NCBI GenBank assembly: GCA_042095835.1
Contig: JBELML010000018.1
Location: 1-64,000, forward strand
Source of the DNA: DATFKA01 sp042095835
GTDB taxonomy: Bacteria > Bacteroidota > Bacteroidia > Chitinophagales > Saprospiraceae
Direction of reading: 5' to 3'
Length of the DNA stretch: 64,000 nucleotides
The notes under the pieces were generated by a model. That model worked only from the letters and a program-made list of their open reading frames with translations. It did not search any database and was not told where the DNA came from. Each line of letters opens with the position of its first letter. The stretch's first letter is position 1. A program made the position numbers and the translations under genes. This document shows positions 1 through 9,987 of this stretch, piece after piece.

Positions 1-323
1 TAAGGAATAAGTCAATAATAAATTAAACATCTTTACTTGTTCTTTTGCCGCCCAGATTCGTTAAAAAGCCTCGTAGATGCGCTGCATCGCCTGCGTTTTT
101 TGCCTTACTGAACAGCAAAATACCTACGTAAATCTTGTATACTTTATTAATGCCCCATTCCTAAGTGTTGAGCCTAAGCTTCGGTCTGTCTTATCTAAAG
201 TGTAGTTGGTACTAGCGTACAAGTAGCATATCTACTGTCTGTAGGATTTTACCAACTGACCAAGCGACATTCCTTATCTTTATATCCAGAATCAAGGATT
301 TACTTACTTACCAAAACACAAAT
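1..323. other. Gene-free leader region with imperfect palindromes
   Basis: No convincing reading frame is seen here. Positions 61-121 contain an imperfect palindrome centred on GATGC-gct-GCATC (76-88) with A-rich and T-rich flanks. Positions about 207-256 hold AGTTGGTA and TACCAACT arms that could pair. The stretch ends in the upstream region of the M1 peptidase gene; a TATCTTTA sequence near 273 resembles the -7 box TAnnTTTG but lacks the final G. The palindrome resembles in style the element at 32666-32765. Confidence 0.4.
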
Positions 324-2657
324 ATGCAAAAGATTATCACCCTGACGCTGCTCTTTGGTCTGATGACCATGATGGTGCAAGCACAGAATCCAAACCTGAA
401 CTACAATAAGTTTAAGCAGCTAAAGGAAGAGTTTCCTACGCCCACTGCTTATCGTACGGCTTCCGGAGCGCCGGGGCACGACTATTACCAGCAACAAGCC
501 GACTACAAAATGAACATCCGTGTAGATGATGAGAAGCAGCGGATTTATGGCGATGAAGTCATTACTTATCACAACAATTCTCCTGATGTACTGAATTATT
601 TGTGGGTGCAATTGGATCAGAATGTAAGAGCAAAAGACTCAAAGACCCTCAAAGTTCGGAATTCAGAGATCGACGACCGCATGAGCTTTGGTCAGTTAAG
701 CAGAATGCATAATCCTTTTGATGGTGGCCATAATATTGAATATGTCAAAAATGCCGCCGACCAGGACATGAGTCACCACATCGTAGGTACTATGATGCGG
801 GTAGATTTGGACCAAGCTTTACAGCCAGGCGAAAGTGTTGCTTTCAAAGTGAAATGGTGGTACAATATGCCATCCAGTGGCCGCGGCAAGGCCGAGTATT
901 TTGCAGATGATGACAACTATATCTACACCGTCGCCCAGTTTTTTCCACGCATGTGTGTCTATAATGAAGTAGAAGGCTGGCAACACAAAGAATTCCTTGG
1001 AAGTGGAGAATTTGCCTTGGTATTTGGTGATTACGAAGTCAATATCACGGCTCCTGCCGATCACATCGTAGCTGCTACGGGTACCTTGCAGAATCCTAAA
1101 GAGGTCTTGTCTAGCGAGCAACGCAAAAGAATGGACAAGGCGCGCAAAACCACCGATACACCAGTAATGATCGTTACCAAAGAAGAAGCGATTGAAAATG
1201 AAAAAGAAAAAACGACTAAGGAAAAAACCTGGACCTTCAAAGCCGAAAATGTACGAGATTTTGCCTTCGCTTCTAGCCGTAAGTTCATCTGGGATGCTAT
1301 GGCTTTAGAGCAGAATGGGAAAACCATCATGTGTATGTCTGCCTACTCCAAAGAAGGTTATGCCCTCTGGAAAAAGTTTTCTACTCGAGTGACTGCTCAT
1401 ACCATTGAGGTCTATTCTCGCATGACTTTTGATTATCCTTATCCAGTAGCTTGGTCTATCGACGGTAGTATGGGTATGGAATATCCGATGGTCGCCTTCA
1501 ACTATGGTCGTACCGAGGCAGATGGCACCTATTCGGAGCGGATGAAGTATGGTCATATCGGTGTGATCATTCACGAGATCGGCCACAACTATTTCCCAAT
1601 GATCGTCAATTCTGACGAGCGCCAATGGACTTGGATGGACGAAGGAATCAACAGTTTCCTAGATGCCGTTGCGGGCCAGGAATGGGAGACAGACCACGAC
1701 TGGGGCGCCCAACCCGCCAAGATTGTTTCTTATATGAGTAGATCTAAGGACAATTTGTCACCTATTATGACCAACTCAGAATCTGTTATTAGCCTGGGGC
1801 CTAATGCGTATACCAAACCAGCTACCGCTTTATACATTTTGCGAGAGACGGTTATGGGCCGCGAGCTATTCGATATGGCATTCAAAGAATACGCCAATCG
1901 CTGGATGTTCAAGCATCCGACGCCAACAGATTTTTTCCGTACAATGGAAGATGCTTCTGGTATAGATTTAGACTGGTTCTGGAGAGGATGGTTCTACACA
2001 ACGGACCACGTTGATTTAGCGATCAATGGTGTGAAGTGGATGCAGGTGGATACCAAAAATCCCGAGGTAGAGAAAACCCTGGCTAAAGCTAAAAGAGATG
2101 ATGCACCAAAGTATATCGGAGACCAACGGTATGAAGCAATGGAGTCTTTGGTAGAACGTGATCCTCGGATGAAGGACTTTTATAATACCTACGATCCCTT
2201 GGATATTACGCCTGAAGATGAGCAAGCTTATAAGCGCTATTTAAGTAATTTGTCAGAAGAAGAAAAGGAATTTTTGGACGCAGGCTATCACTATTATTCT
2301 ATCAGCTTTGATAATAAAGGTGGTTTGGTGATGCCCATTATCCTTGAATTCCAATTTGTTGATGGCACTTCTGAGATCGTAAGAATACCCGTCCAAATCT
2401 GGCAGAAAGACAATGAGCATGTAAACAAGGTATTCTTCTTTGAAAAGGAAGTAGAGAAAATTGTTTTAGATCCACTTTTAGAAACAGCAGATACCGACCG
2501 AGGCAACAACTTTTGGCCAGAAACCAAAGAGCCTTCTCGATTCGAATTGTATAAAGGCCGTTCTAGACGTAGAGGAGGTAGTGGCGCTGGTAATCCGATG
2601 CAGCGGGCTCAGCAAAGAGAACAAAGTGGTGGTAATAATAGTGGAGGAGGCAATTAA
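324..2657 (+). CDS. Secreted M1-family zinc aminopeptidase
   Basis: A secreted metallopeptidase of the M1 (gluzincin) family, expected to trim N-terminal residues from peptides in the periplasm or outside the cell. The first 20 residues form a signal peptide ending in VQAQ. The zinc site is plain: HEIGH at residues 417-421 followed after 18 residues by Glu440 in the WMDEG motif. The N-terminal half is the beta-rich M1 substrate domain; the C-terminal part after about residue 570 is helical and beta, and the last 30 residues are low complexity, rich in Gly, Arg, Gln and Asn. The exopeptidase motif GAMEN is replaced by a GMEYP-like sequence near residue 388, common in Bacteroidota members. The gene is monocistronic with a hairpin terminator behind it. 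Exact substrate is unknown. Confidence 0.9.
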   Translation: MQKIITLTLLFGLMTMMVQAQNPNLNYNKFKQLKEEFPTPTAYRTASGAPGHDYYQQQADYKMNIRVDDEKQRIYGDEVITYHNNSPDVLNYLWVQLDQNVRAKDSKTLKVRNSEIDDRMSFGQLSRMHNPFDGGHNIEYVKNAADQDMSHHIVGTMMRVDLDQALQPGESVAFKVKWWYNMPSSGRGKAEYFADDDNYIYTVAQFFPRMCVYNEVEGWQHKEFLGSGEFALVFGDYEVNITAPADHIVAATGTLQNPKEVLSSEQRKRMDKARKTTDTPVMIVTKEEAIENEKEKTTKEKTWTFKAENVRDFAFASSRKFIWDAMALEQNGKTIMCMSAYSKEGYALWKKFSTRVTAHTIEVYSRMTFDYPYPVAWSIDGSMGMEYPMVAFNYGRTEADGTYSERMKYGHIGVIIHEIGHNYFPMIVNSDERQWTWMDEGINSFLDAVAGQEWETDHDWGAQPAKIVSYMSRSKDNLSPIMTNSESVISLGPNAYTKPATALYILRETVMGRELFDMAFKEYANRWMFKHPTPTDFFRTMEDASGIDLDWFWRGWFYTTDHVDLAINGVKWMQVDTKNPEVEKTLAKAKRDDAPKYIGDQRYEAMESLVERDPRMKDFYNTYDPLDITPEDEQAYKRYLSNLSEEEKEFLDAGYHYYSISFDNKGGLVMPIILEFQFVDGTSEIVRIPVQIWQKDNEHVNKVFFFEKEVEKIVLDPLLETADTDRGNNFWPETKEPSRFELYKGRSRRRGGSGAGNPMQRAQQREQSGGNNSGGGN

Positions 2658-2704
2658 TTTGTTGAAAAGCTAGCTATTGGACACCATTTGAAATTGGTGA
2701 AAAG

Positions 2705-2738
2705 CGTCTGCAAGTCGATGATTTGCGGACGTTTTTTG
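2705..2738 (+). terminator. Rho-independent terminator after M1 peptidase
   Basis: GCGTCTGCAA and TTGCGGACG form a 9-10 bp stem with one G-U pair and an approximately 9-nt loop, followed by TTTTTT. It lies 47 bases after the M1 stop codon and 16 bases before the end of the convergent DUF885 gene. Confidence 0.75.
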
Positions 2739-2753
2739 TAGGGATACCCTTCC

Positions 2754-4484
2754 TCAATCAGGGATGCTACTTCTAAAAACAGCTTTAAACTCCTCGATAG
2801 GAATCGGTCCTGTTTTCATAATGGTATCCATGAAAAGTTGCAAATCGAATTGATCCCCCAAGCGCTCTTGCTCGGCTTTCAATAAATCAGTAAACTGTAC
2901 ACCTCCTTGGAAGTAGGAAGTCATCTGCATAGGTGAGCGTAGCAATCTCCCCCACAAGCTTTTGGCAAACTGCGGGGCTAAAAGTGCAGTCTCCGTAGAA
3001 AACTCCATGACTTTTTCTTGATCCCACCCATTACAGTGTACTTGTACGGAGGTGTAAGCCCGATTCGCATTCTCTAAACGCTTGCGCAAATGAGCAAGGA
3101 AGGTCAAGGGGTTTTCGGCTTCCCACCCATGGTCGAGTGCAACGCGCTCTGTGAGCGTTGCCCAACCTTCAAAATAGGGGCCATAGGGAAATAAAAGCCG
3201 AATAGGATGGGCGGTCTCTCTACTGATTTTGATCTGCATATAATGCCCAGGGAATAATTCATGGATGACAATCATTCGGTTGAAGGGCTTATTAAAGGAA
3301 GACCAAAAGTCTTTCTTTTCTTCCTCTGGGAAATCATCAGGAATGTTGGGCAGGTAAAGCGTGGTGACTGGATTGGGCGCAAAGGGAGGAGCACTGTCTA
3401 CCCAACCTATTCTAGCAGCAGGGCCTGCACTCTCGGGAGCTGGTATGATCCGCAGGGTTTGGTATTCGGGTAGCGTGGCGATCTTTTTTTCTTCTATAAA
3501 ACGGGTAGCAGAAGCAGACAAATCTTGCCAGAACTGTAAATATTCGGCTCCATTAGCGGGCGCATCAGCTTCCATATCGGTGAAAGTGATCCGGATCGCT
3601 TCTTCGATAGATTTTGGTGCAGGGCGGTTGGGGTAGGTCTTTTGAATATATTCCTGGGACTTTTCGCCAATCAACTGTTTAGTCTCCTCGATCTCTTTTA
3701 GTGCTGCCTCAGCTAATTGCTCAGGTGTATAAGGCATATCAAGATATAAGTTAAGCTGTCTCGCATATTCGGTTCGGCCAAGAATTGGATTGGTAAGATC
3801 TTCTTTGATTTGCACTTTTTCTTTTAAAAAGACCTCGAATTGCTGAATATTTTCCAGTACTGCTTTGTGTAGGTTGTCACAAGAGGCACGGATTCCTGTC
3901 TCCTGCATTTTTTTGGTAAATTCCTCTTGATAGAAATTTCGCTTACGCTCCAATACTGCTAGACCTTTTTCGAGCTCTTCTTTTCTTAATGTTTCTAAGT
4001 TTTGTTTTCCCGCCTGACAAAGTAGTATTACAGCTTGAAGGCGATCGCAGACCAATTGTATTTGATCTGGTGGAGTCAGGAATTCGGCATCCCATACCGT
4101 ATTTAGCGCACGATCAATTAAATTAGTATACAGCGATAAAGACAAGGTTTGGGGACGCTCTTTCTTCCAGAGATGTAGCTCTTTTTGAATCTGTATCTTC
4201 AGTAATCGATTATTAATGTGGTTTGGAGAACCAGGTGCAATGTTTGCTGCTGATAATTGTTGGAGCATTTTTTGATTGAAAGCCTGCCATTGCTGGATAC
4301 TTTCTGTTGAGCGATCTTCGTACGAAAAGACCACATCGTGCATCCCTTGGCGCAGGGCTTTTGAGGGGTAGAAATTTTTCCAGGCGTTGATATAGTCCTG
4401 CTCCGTTAATTGGGCTTCTAATGGAATTGTAACAACTGATAATAGTAAGCATAGCATTGAGATGCGGCAGGAAAGTAGTTTCAT
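2754..4484 (-). CDS. Secreted DUF885 family protein (putative zinc peptidase)
   Basis: A DUF885 protein, a family thought to contain zinc-dependent peptidases because of a conserved HExxxxH-type motif. Here HELFPGHY is visible near residue 408, consistent with a metal site. The start at 4484 is chosen because it begins directly with a signal peptide (MKLLSC to LEAQ); an in-frame ATG at 4499 would add five residues. Length of about 576 residues is usual for the family. The body is helical, with the conserved PGHYMQ segment and a C-terminal region containing SPMQMTSYFQGG, also typical. It is convergent with the M1 peptidase gene and probably a separate unit. The catalytic activity is inferred from the motif only. 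Confidence 0.85.
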   Translation of the reverse strand: MKLLSCRISMLCLLLSVVTIPLEAQLTEQDYINAWKNFYPSKALRQGMHDVVFSYEDRSTESIQQWQAFNQKMLQQLSAANIAPGSPNHINNRLLKIQIQKELHLWKKERPQTLSLSLYTNLIDRALNTVWDAEFLTPPDQIQLVCDRLQAVILLCQAGKQNLETLRKEELEKGLAVLERKRNFYQEEFTKKMQETGIRASCDNLHKAVLENIQQFEVFLKEKVQIKEDLTNPILGRTEYARQLNLYLDMPYTPEQLAEAALKEIEETKQLIGEKSQEYIQKTYPNRPAPKSIEEAIRITFTDMEADAPANGAEYLQFWQDLSASATRFIEEKKIATLPEYQTLRIIPAPESAGPAARIGWVDSAPPFAPNPVTTLYLPNIPDDFPEEEKKDFWSSFNKPFNRMIVIHELFPGHYMQIKISRETAHPIRLLFPYGPYFEGWATLTERVALDHGWEAENPLTFLAHLRKRLENANRAYTSVQVHCNGWDQEKVMEFSTETALLAPQFAKSLWGRLLRSPMQMTSYFQGGVQFTDLLKAEQERLGDQFDLQLFMDTIMKTGPIPIEEFKAVFRSSIPD

Positions 4485-4625
4485 GTGATTAGGTATCATG
4501 CGTTTTTAATCAACTTCATTATAAAGATAGAGAAATCGGTAAAAAGAGGTCATAGTCGGCGTATGACAAGATTCTATCGAATAAAACATAAAGGAAATAG
4601 ATAAACCTACGGCTCCTTTCGCTTT

Positions 4626-4637
4626 TCCTGCAACCAT
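4626..4637 (+). promoter_or_regulatory. 12-bp element shared upstream of both cyclase paralogs
   Basis: TCCTGCAACCAT lies 47 bases before the first cyclase start and is repeated exactly at 16236-16247 before its paralog. It could be a sigma-factor or regulator recognition element; no matching second box was found. Confidence 0.3.
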
Positions 4638-4684
4638 AGAGGGTTTTAAGGTTCTTTAAAAGAGAAACCAACCTCGCACAGCCT

Positions 4685-5770
4685 ATGATCAACAAAAATC
4701 ACCTTTCTCAGTTGGCTACTATTTCAGCTCTATGGGTATTAGTAGGTTTACTGACTGCACTGTATGAATATTTCTTTCTTGCCAACTATCCAGGCGTATT
4801 AGATACGCCGGCCATGCAGGAGTTTAGCTTGCAAAAAAATGCGGTGGCTGCGATGGGTGGATTGTTTGTGGGCAGTCTATTGTTTGGATTTTTAGAGATA
4901 TTCTATTTTCAGAGAAAGACCGTACGAGAAAAATTTTGGGTGAGTATTCTGAAGAAAGTATCTATCTATACGGTCGTATTATTCTTGCTGCTGGCAGGTA
5001 TCTCACTGACGTTTAATAGCCTTTTATCTAATAGAAGTATTGTTGACCCGCTTGCATGGCAAGAAATGCGGTCTTTCTTGAGCTCTATTGCTTTCTGGCA
5101 TCCAGTTCTTCCGGTATTGAGCTTAGCCTTACTCTCTTCATTTTTTATACAACTATCTGAGCGCTTTGGCTCTAATGAGATGTGGAAGATGTTTACAGGC
5201 AAATATTTCAAACCCAAAGAGGAGGAGCGCATCTTCATGTTCTTGGACCTCAATCATTCGACCACTATTGCCGAGCAACTAGGTAATGAGAAATTTTATG
5301 GTTTCTTGAATGATTTCTACCACGACATCGCCAGTGTGATTACCAAACACCAAGGCGAAGTGGTCGAATACGTAGGTGATCTAGTGGTTATTTGCTGGTC
5401 TTTTCCCATTGGTGCCGCAGAATCTCGATGCCTCAACTGCTACCAAGATTTTGAAAAAGCGATCCAGCGCAAGAGAGCCACCTACCTGAGTCGCTATGGT
5501 ACTGTACCAGAGTTCAAAGCAGCGGTCCATTGTGGAGAGGTGATTATCGGAGAAATGGGCAAGATCAAAAAAACGATCAAATTCTCAGGTGATGTGTTGA
5601 ATACGACTGCCCGCGTAGAAAAAGTCTGCGGGAAAATCGGCGCCAAGATGGTCATCACCGACAATCTGATGAAGCTACTTTCGGACCCGCCCTACCTTAT
5701 GGAAAAAGTGAGTGATGTCAACCTAAAAGGGAAAAAAGCACCCATTGATGTGTACAAGGTAGTGGTGTAA
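4685..5770 (+). CDS. Membrane-anchored class III adenylate/guanylate cyclase
   Basis: A class III nucleotidyl cyclase making cAMP or a related cyclic nucleotide at the inner membrane. Residues 1-155 contain about four hydrophobic segments (ISALWVLVGLL, AAMGGLFVGSLL, VSIYTVVLFLLL and LPVLSLALLSSFF). The catalytic domain follows from about residue 175: FMFLDLNHSTT carries a metal-binding Asp, EYVGDLVVICW the second Asp, and GDVLNTTARVE the purine/transition-state region. The usual GDE at the second metal site reads GDL. The gene is 361 residues, the same length as its paralog at 16331-17416, with the same architecture. It stands alone, divergent from DUF885. Whether the product is cAMP or cGMP cannot be told. 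Confidence 0.85.
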   Translation: MINKNHLSQLATISALWVLVGLLTALYEYFFLANYPGVLDTPAMQEFSLQKNAVAAMGGLFVGSLLFGFLEIFYFQRKTVREKFWVSILKKVSIYTVVLFLLLAGISLTFNSLLSNRSIVDPLAWQEMRSFLSSIAFWHPVLPVLSLALLSSFFIQLSERFGSNEMWKMFTGKYFKPKEEERIFMFLDLNHSTTIAEQLGNEKFYGFLNDFYHDIASVITKHQGEVVEYVGDLVVICWSFPIGAAESRCLNCYQDFEKAIQRKRATYLSRYGTVPEFKAAVHCGEVIIGEMGKIKKTIKFSGDVLNTTARVEKVCGKIGAKMVITDNLMKLLSDPPYLMEKVSDVNLKGKKAPIDVYKVVV

Positions 5771-5854
5771 TATCTACTTAAGTAAGTAAAGCTGTATTTA
5801 AAGTTTTATTCTTACCTTTAAAAACTACTCAGATTCTTAAACCAATCATTTGCT

Positions 5855-6334
5855 GTGATTTATTTAGAAGTTTTGGTTAAAATTCGAAAAATTATTCGAT
5901 CCATTAATTTAGAGAGTAAAAAAATTGAAAAAAGCTTTGGAGTAAGTATCCCTCAGTTATTATGTCTTCAGTACCTATCCGAACAAGAAGATTATAAAGC
6001 CTCTGCTAGTCAAATAAAAGACTTTATTAATTTAAATGCCAGCACTGTTTCTGGAATTATTTCTCGCCTAGAAAACAAAGGATTGGCTGCCAAACTTCCT
6101 AAACTCAATGATAGGCGGTCTGCTTACATTACCCTCACTGCTAAGGGTGCCGAATTGCTCCAGAAATCTCCAACTACGCTTCAAGAAAAACTAACTAGGC
6201 GACTGGAGCGGTTTTCTCCAGAGCAGATTGAGGAGCTCAATCGCAATATTGATCTGCTTGTGCATATTATGGAGGCTAGTGATATTGATGCTTCTCCTTT
6301 GATTACCATCAATGAAATCCCTCCCCAATCTTAA
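5855..6334 (+). CDS. MarR family transcriptional regulator
   Basis: A winged-helix DNA-binding repressor of the MarR family. The HTH and wing are visible: LNASTVSGIISRLENKGLAA (recognition helix region) followed by KLNDRRSAYITLTAKG (wing with the DxR signature). The N-terminal and C-terminal helices for dimerisation are present, and 159 residues is a normal length. The start is GTG at 5855, giving MIYLEVLVKIRK; no better ATG is available in frame before the HTH. A TACCTTTA box near 5813 may be the promoter. It lies upstream of the SusC/SusD pair and may control it or itself; no operator was identified. Confidence 0.85.
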   Translation: MIYLEVLVKIRKIIRSINLESKKIEKSFGVSIPQLLCLQYLSEQEDYKASASQIKDFINLNASTVSGIISRLENKGLAAKLPKLNDRRSAYITLTAKGAELLQKSPTTLQEKLTRRLERFSPEQIEELNRNIDLLVHIMEASDIDASPLITINEIPPQS

Positions 6335-6545
6335 GCCAATCTATTTAATCTCTGCTTTACATAGTTGTTTGATTGACATTCTTCATTAGTTGCGACCTGC
6401 TAATGATTGGGTGTTAGTCTAATTATTCCAAATTTATTTTGGCAAAATGTTCGCACGGGAATATAGTTTGTGAAAGTGCCTATACTTTCGTTTTTAACAT
6501 AAAGGCTCAATTATTGCATTTGTTTTCTATAGAAACTATTTTTCC

Positions 6546-6553
6546 TACCTTTG
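6546..6553 (+). promoter_or_regulatory. Bacteroidota -7 promoter box for susC-like gene
   Basis: TACCTTTG matches the Bacteroidota -7 consensus TAnnTTTG exactly and lies 40 bases before the SusC start codon. A TTTG near 6522 could serve as the -33 element, though the spacing is a little long. Confidence 0.6.
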
Positions 6554-6593
6554 TGCTCGATTAGCGATTTTTCTTTAATCAAACTCACAAACT

Positions 6594-9500
6594 ATGTTTG
6601 TACACTCACAAAAATTATTACTATTTTTCTTATGTATTTGTTTTTCAGTTGCTTTAGAGGCGCAAACCAGGACAATTACTGGTTTGGTAACTGATGAAGA
6701 GCAAACCCCTCTGATCGGCGCCAGTGTTTTTATTCCCGGCACAAGTTCTGGTACAAGCACCGATATTGACGGGAAATTTGCATTAAATGTTTCTAGTGAA
6801 AATACACAGATCGAGATTAGTTATGTTGGGTATGGCAGTCAAATGATTACTATTGGATCTGATGATTACTATGAGATCACCCTGAAGGAGTCTGTAGAGA
6901 TTTCAGAGGTTGTCATTACGGCATTAGGAGTAGAAAGAGACGAAAAAGCACTGGGTTATTCTGTGCAAAATTTAAGTGCAGCGCAAATAGCCACTGTAAA
7001 ACCTACCAATGTAACGAATGCACTAGCCGGTAAAGTTTCCGGTGTGTATGTTTCGGGTTCGGCTGCTGGTCCTACTGCTTCGGCGAATATCAATATTAGA
7101 GGTGCTGCTTCTTTATTGGGCAATAATCAACCGCTTTTTGTGGTGAATGGTATGCCTATTACCAATGACCTTTACAGTTTTGACGATGGTCTAAATGGTT
7201 CTTCCACTATTGATTTTGGTAATGCAGCACAGATTATCAACCCTGATGATATCCAGTCTATTAACGTTTTGAAAGGACCTGCTGCTTCGGCCCTGTATGG
7301 CTCACGAGCTGCTGACGGTGTTATTTTGGTGCAAACAAAGACGGGAAAAGAAGCTCAAGGATGGGGCGTACAGTTGAATTCTACCACTATGTTTTCGGGT
7401 ATTTTAAAAATGCCGGATTATCAAGATGAGTTTGGTTTTGGTGGTGATGGCAAGTATAGCTACCTTAATGGGTCCAATTACATTGGAGCTAATGAGTATT
7501 ACGAAGCTTATGGTGAAAACTGGGGCCCGAGAATGAATGGCCAATTGGTTAAACAATTCAATTCTAATGGAGAAGCCGTACCTTTCACTTCTGCAGAAGA
7601 TAATATCCGGGACTTTTATCGTACAGGAGTTACTTCGATCAATAATATTTCGATCGACAACGCCACTGAAGATAGCGACTTACGGTTTTCTTACACACGT
7701 TTAGATTCCAGAGGGGCACTCCCTAATACCGACCTCACTAGAAACACTTTTTATACTAGTATAGGTAAGCAATTATTTGACAATAAGCTATCTATCAGAG
7801 CTAATGCCATGTATGTGGGTTCGGGCTCTGATAATATTCCTAACTCAGGATATGATGAATCTTCTTCTGTCCAATATGGTTGGTTGTGGTACCCTCGTAG
7901 TGTGCATACTGATGAGCTAAGAGATTATTGGGAACCGGGTCTTGAAGGAGTACAGCAAAGATATGTAGAGAATTTATGGGTCAACAACCCTTGGTTGGTG
8001 GTGCAAGAAAACACCAATGCTTTCCAGAGCAATAGATTAATTGGAAATATTCAATTGAATTACCAATTAACGGATCGTATTTCTGCACGATTCCGCTATG
8101 GAGCTGATGTGCTGAATGAAAGCAGACAGTTCCGTAGAGCACCATCAACCAAAGCCGTATTGCAAGGTAGTTACCGAGAGGATGAGATTGGCTTTAGTGA
8201 AACCAATTCTGAATTACTTTTATCCTACGAAAGTAATCGTCTGAATGGATCTGATTTTCAATTTGATGTAAAAGTTGGGGGTAACCTCATGCGCCAGAAA
8301 GCCAACTTCCTTATTGCTAATAATCCTCAGCTTAAGTTTTTTGGAACAGGTGAAAGCATCTATACTTTGACCAACGCTCGTTCTGGTGTCTTGGTGGAAT
8401 CTCAAAAAACAAATGCTGGAATCAATAGTGTATTTGGCTTGGTCACCTTGTCCTATAAAAACTTTTTATACCTAGATGCAACCTACCGAAATGATTGGAA
8501 CAGCACACTCGTCAATCCAAGCCTTGGTATTGATGATTCTGAATTCTCCTTTGGGTATCCTTCGGTTTCAGTAAGTGCTATTTTATCTGAAATCATGGAG
8601 CTACCAACCACTTCTCCAATCTCCTTCTTGAAATTGAAAGCCAATTATGCGGAAGTAGGAAATGGTGCTCCGCCTTATGCTTTTGGTACCACCTTTACTC
8701 CACAGGCAGCTTTTGGGGGCAATTCCGTTTTTACAACCAACCGTACAGTAGCAGATCCGAACCTGACTAACGAGCGTACCCAAGCTTATGAGGTAGGAAT
8801 TGACCTGAGACTATGGAATAACCGCTTACGCTTAGATGCGACTTACTATGATATGCTTAGTTTTGACCAGATTATTGAGCTACCAGTTGCCGCTACTAGT
8901 GGCTTTGATTTCAAATTGACCAATGGTGGGTCAATCAGAAACCGAGGGGTAGAAGTATTGTTGGCAGGGACAATTATTGACAATTCCAGTCTCAGATGGG
9001 ATGCCACCTTAAATGTTGGTCACAACAGAGCGGTGGTCGAATCTTTACCAGATATTATCACCAGCGGTCGTTACTCTATTGTTTCAAGTATGTATCCTAA
9101 TGATGGAGGTACTGCCGGCTTGGAATATGTAGCAGAGGAAGGTGAACTTTTAGGACAATTGTATGGCTTGGGCTTCGTAAGGCATCCTGAAACAGGAGAG
9201 ATTATTCACCAAGATGGTATTCCGCTTACTGGCGAAGAAAAGGTATCTGCTGGTTCTTTTCAACCCGATGTCAGACTTGGATTAATGAATGAATTCACCT
9301 TCGGCAACTTCAACCTTAGCTTTCTTTTTGACGGACAAATTGGAGGTAAAATCTATGCCAGATCTCATGCGCTTTACTCAACTGGTGGAACTATTGCTCA
9401 CGAGGATGATCCCAATCTACCAATAGCTACTACTGATGGAAGACAAACCTATTCTGTTGATTACGATGGAGCGGGTGATCCTGTTTATACACTAGAAGAT

Positions 9501-9938
9501 GCTGGAGTCGGAGTGATTGGACCTGGTCTAAAATGGGAAGATTTGAATGAAGACGGCATCATAGATTTTGATACAGAAACCTCTCCAAATGACGTAGCAG
9601 TACAAGCTGGAGGAATCGGGTATGTAGGCTATTTTTATCAGTACTATGGCAACGGTTTTCGCCGGGATAATATTGAAGCCTCAACTTATGATGCCACTTA
9701 CTTTAAGTTGAGAGAGCTAAGTTTTGGGTACAATTTACCTAAATCTTTATTAAGTGGTATTGGCTTAGAATCCGCTCGAGTATCAGTTGTAGGACGCAAT
9801 TTGCTTCTATTTTCAGATGTACCGACCATTGATCCAGAGACGTACTCTATTCGCAATGGATTGTTTATCAATGGTTTTGAGAGCCAGCAAATCTTTTCAC
9901 AAAGGAACATTGGATTCTCTATTAACCTTGGCTTTTAA
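6594..9938 (+). CDS. SusC/RagA family TonB-linked outer membrane transporter
   Basis: A TonB-dependent outer-membrane barrel of the SusC/RagA family that imports an oligomeric nutrient with its SusD partner. A signal peptide ends at ALEAQ (about residue 24). A carboxypeptidase-regulatory-like domain follows (TRTITGLVTDEEQTPLIGAS to about residue 105), then the plug with the conserved LAGKVSGV, NINIRGAASL, PLFVVNG and NVLKGPAASALYGSRAADGVI motifs, then the barrel ending in an aromatic-final strand, GFSINLGF. Length of 1114 residues is typical. It is followed after 49 bases by the SusD-like gene, so the two form an operon. No glycoside hydrolase or ECF sigma/anti-sigma pair is adjacent, so the substrate is open. 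Confidence 0.95.
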   Translation: MFVHSQKLLLFFLCICFSVALEAQTRTITGLVTDEEQTPLIGASVFIPGTSSGTSTDIDGKFALNVSSENTQIEISYVGYGSQMITIGSDDYYEITLKESVEISEVVITALGVERDEKALGYSVQNLSAAQIATVKPTNVTNALAGKVSGVYVSGSAAGPTASANINIRGAASLLGNNQPLFVVNGMPITNDLYSFDDGLNGSSTIDFGNAAQIINPDDIQSINVLKGPAASALYGSRAADGVILVQTKTGKEAQGWGVQLNSTTMFSGILKMPDYQDEFGFGGDGKYSYLNGSNYIGANEYYEAYGENWGPRMNGQLVKQFNSNGEAVPFTSAEDNIRDFYRTGVTSINNISIDNATEDSDLRFSYTRLDSRGALPNTDLTRNTFYTSIGKQLFDNKLSIRANAMYVGSGSDNIPNSGYDESSSVQYGWLWYPRSVHTDELRDYWEPGLEGVQQRYVENLWVNNPWLVVQENTNAFQSNRLIGNIQLNYQLTDRISARFRYGADVLNESRQFRRAPSTKAVLQGSYREDEIGFSETNSELLLSYESNRLNGSDFQFDVKVGGNLMRQKANFLIANNPQLKFFGTGESIYTLTNARSGVLVESQKTNAGINSVFGLVTLSYKNFLYLDATYRNDWNSTLVNPSLGIDDSEFSFGYPSVSVSAILSEIMELPTTSPISFLKLKANYAEVGNGAPPYAFGTTFTPQAAFGGNSVFTTNRTVADPNLTNERTQAYEVGIDLRLWNNRLRLDATYYDMLSFDQIIELPVAATSGFDFKLTNGGSIRNRGVEVLLAGTIIDNSSLRWDATLNVGHNRAVVESLPDIITSGRYSIVSSMYPNDGGTAGLEYVAEEGELLGQLYGLGFVRHPETGEIIHQDGIPLTGEEKVSAGSFQPDVRLGLMNEFTFGNFNLSFLFDGQIGGKIYARSHALYSTGGTIAHEDDPNLPIATTDGRQTYSVDYDGAGDPVYTLEDAGVGVIGPGLKWEDLNEDGIIDFDTETSPNDVAVQAGGIGYVGYFYQYYGNGFRRDNIEASTYDATYFKLRELSFGYNLPKSLLSGIGLESARVSVVGRNLLLFSDVPTIDPETYSIRNGLFINGFESQQIFSQRNIGFSINLGF

Positions 9939-9987
9939 TTAAGCCAGTGTGCTTGAATCCATTTGTTTAAATCGATAAAAAACAATT

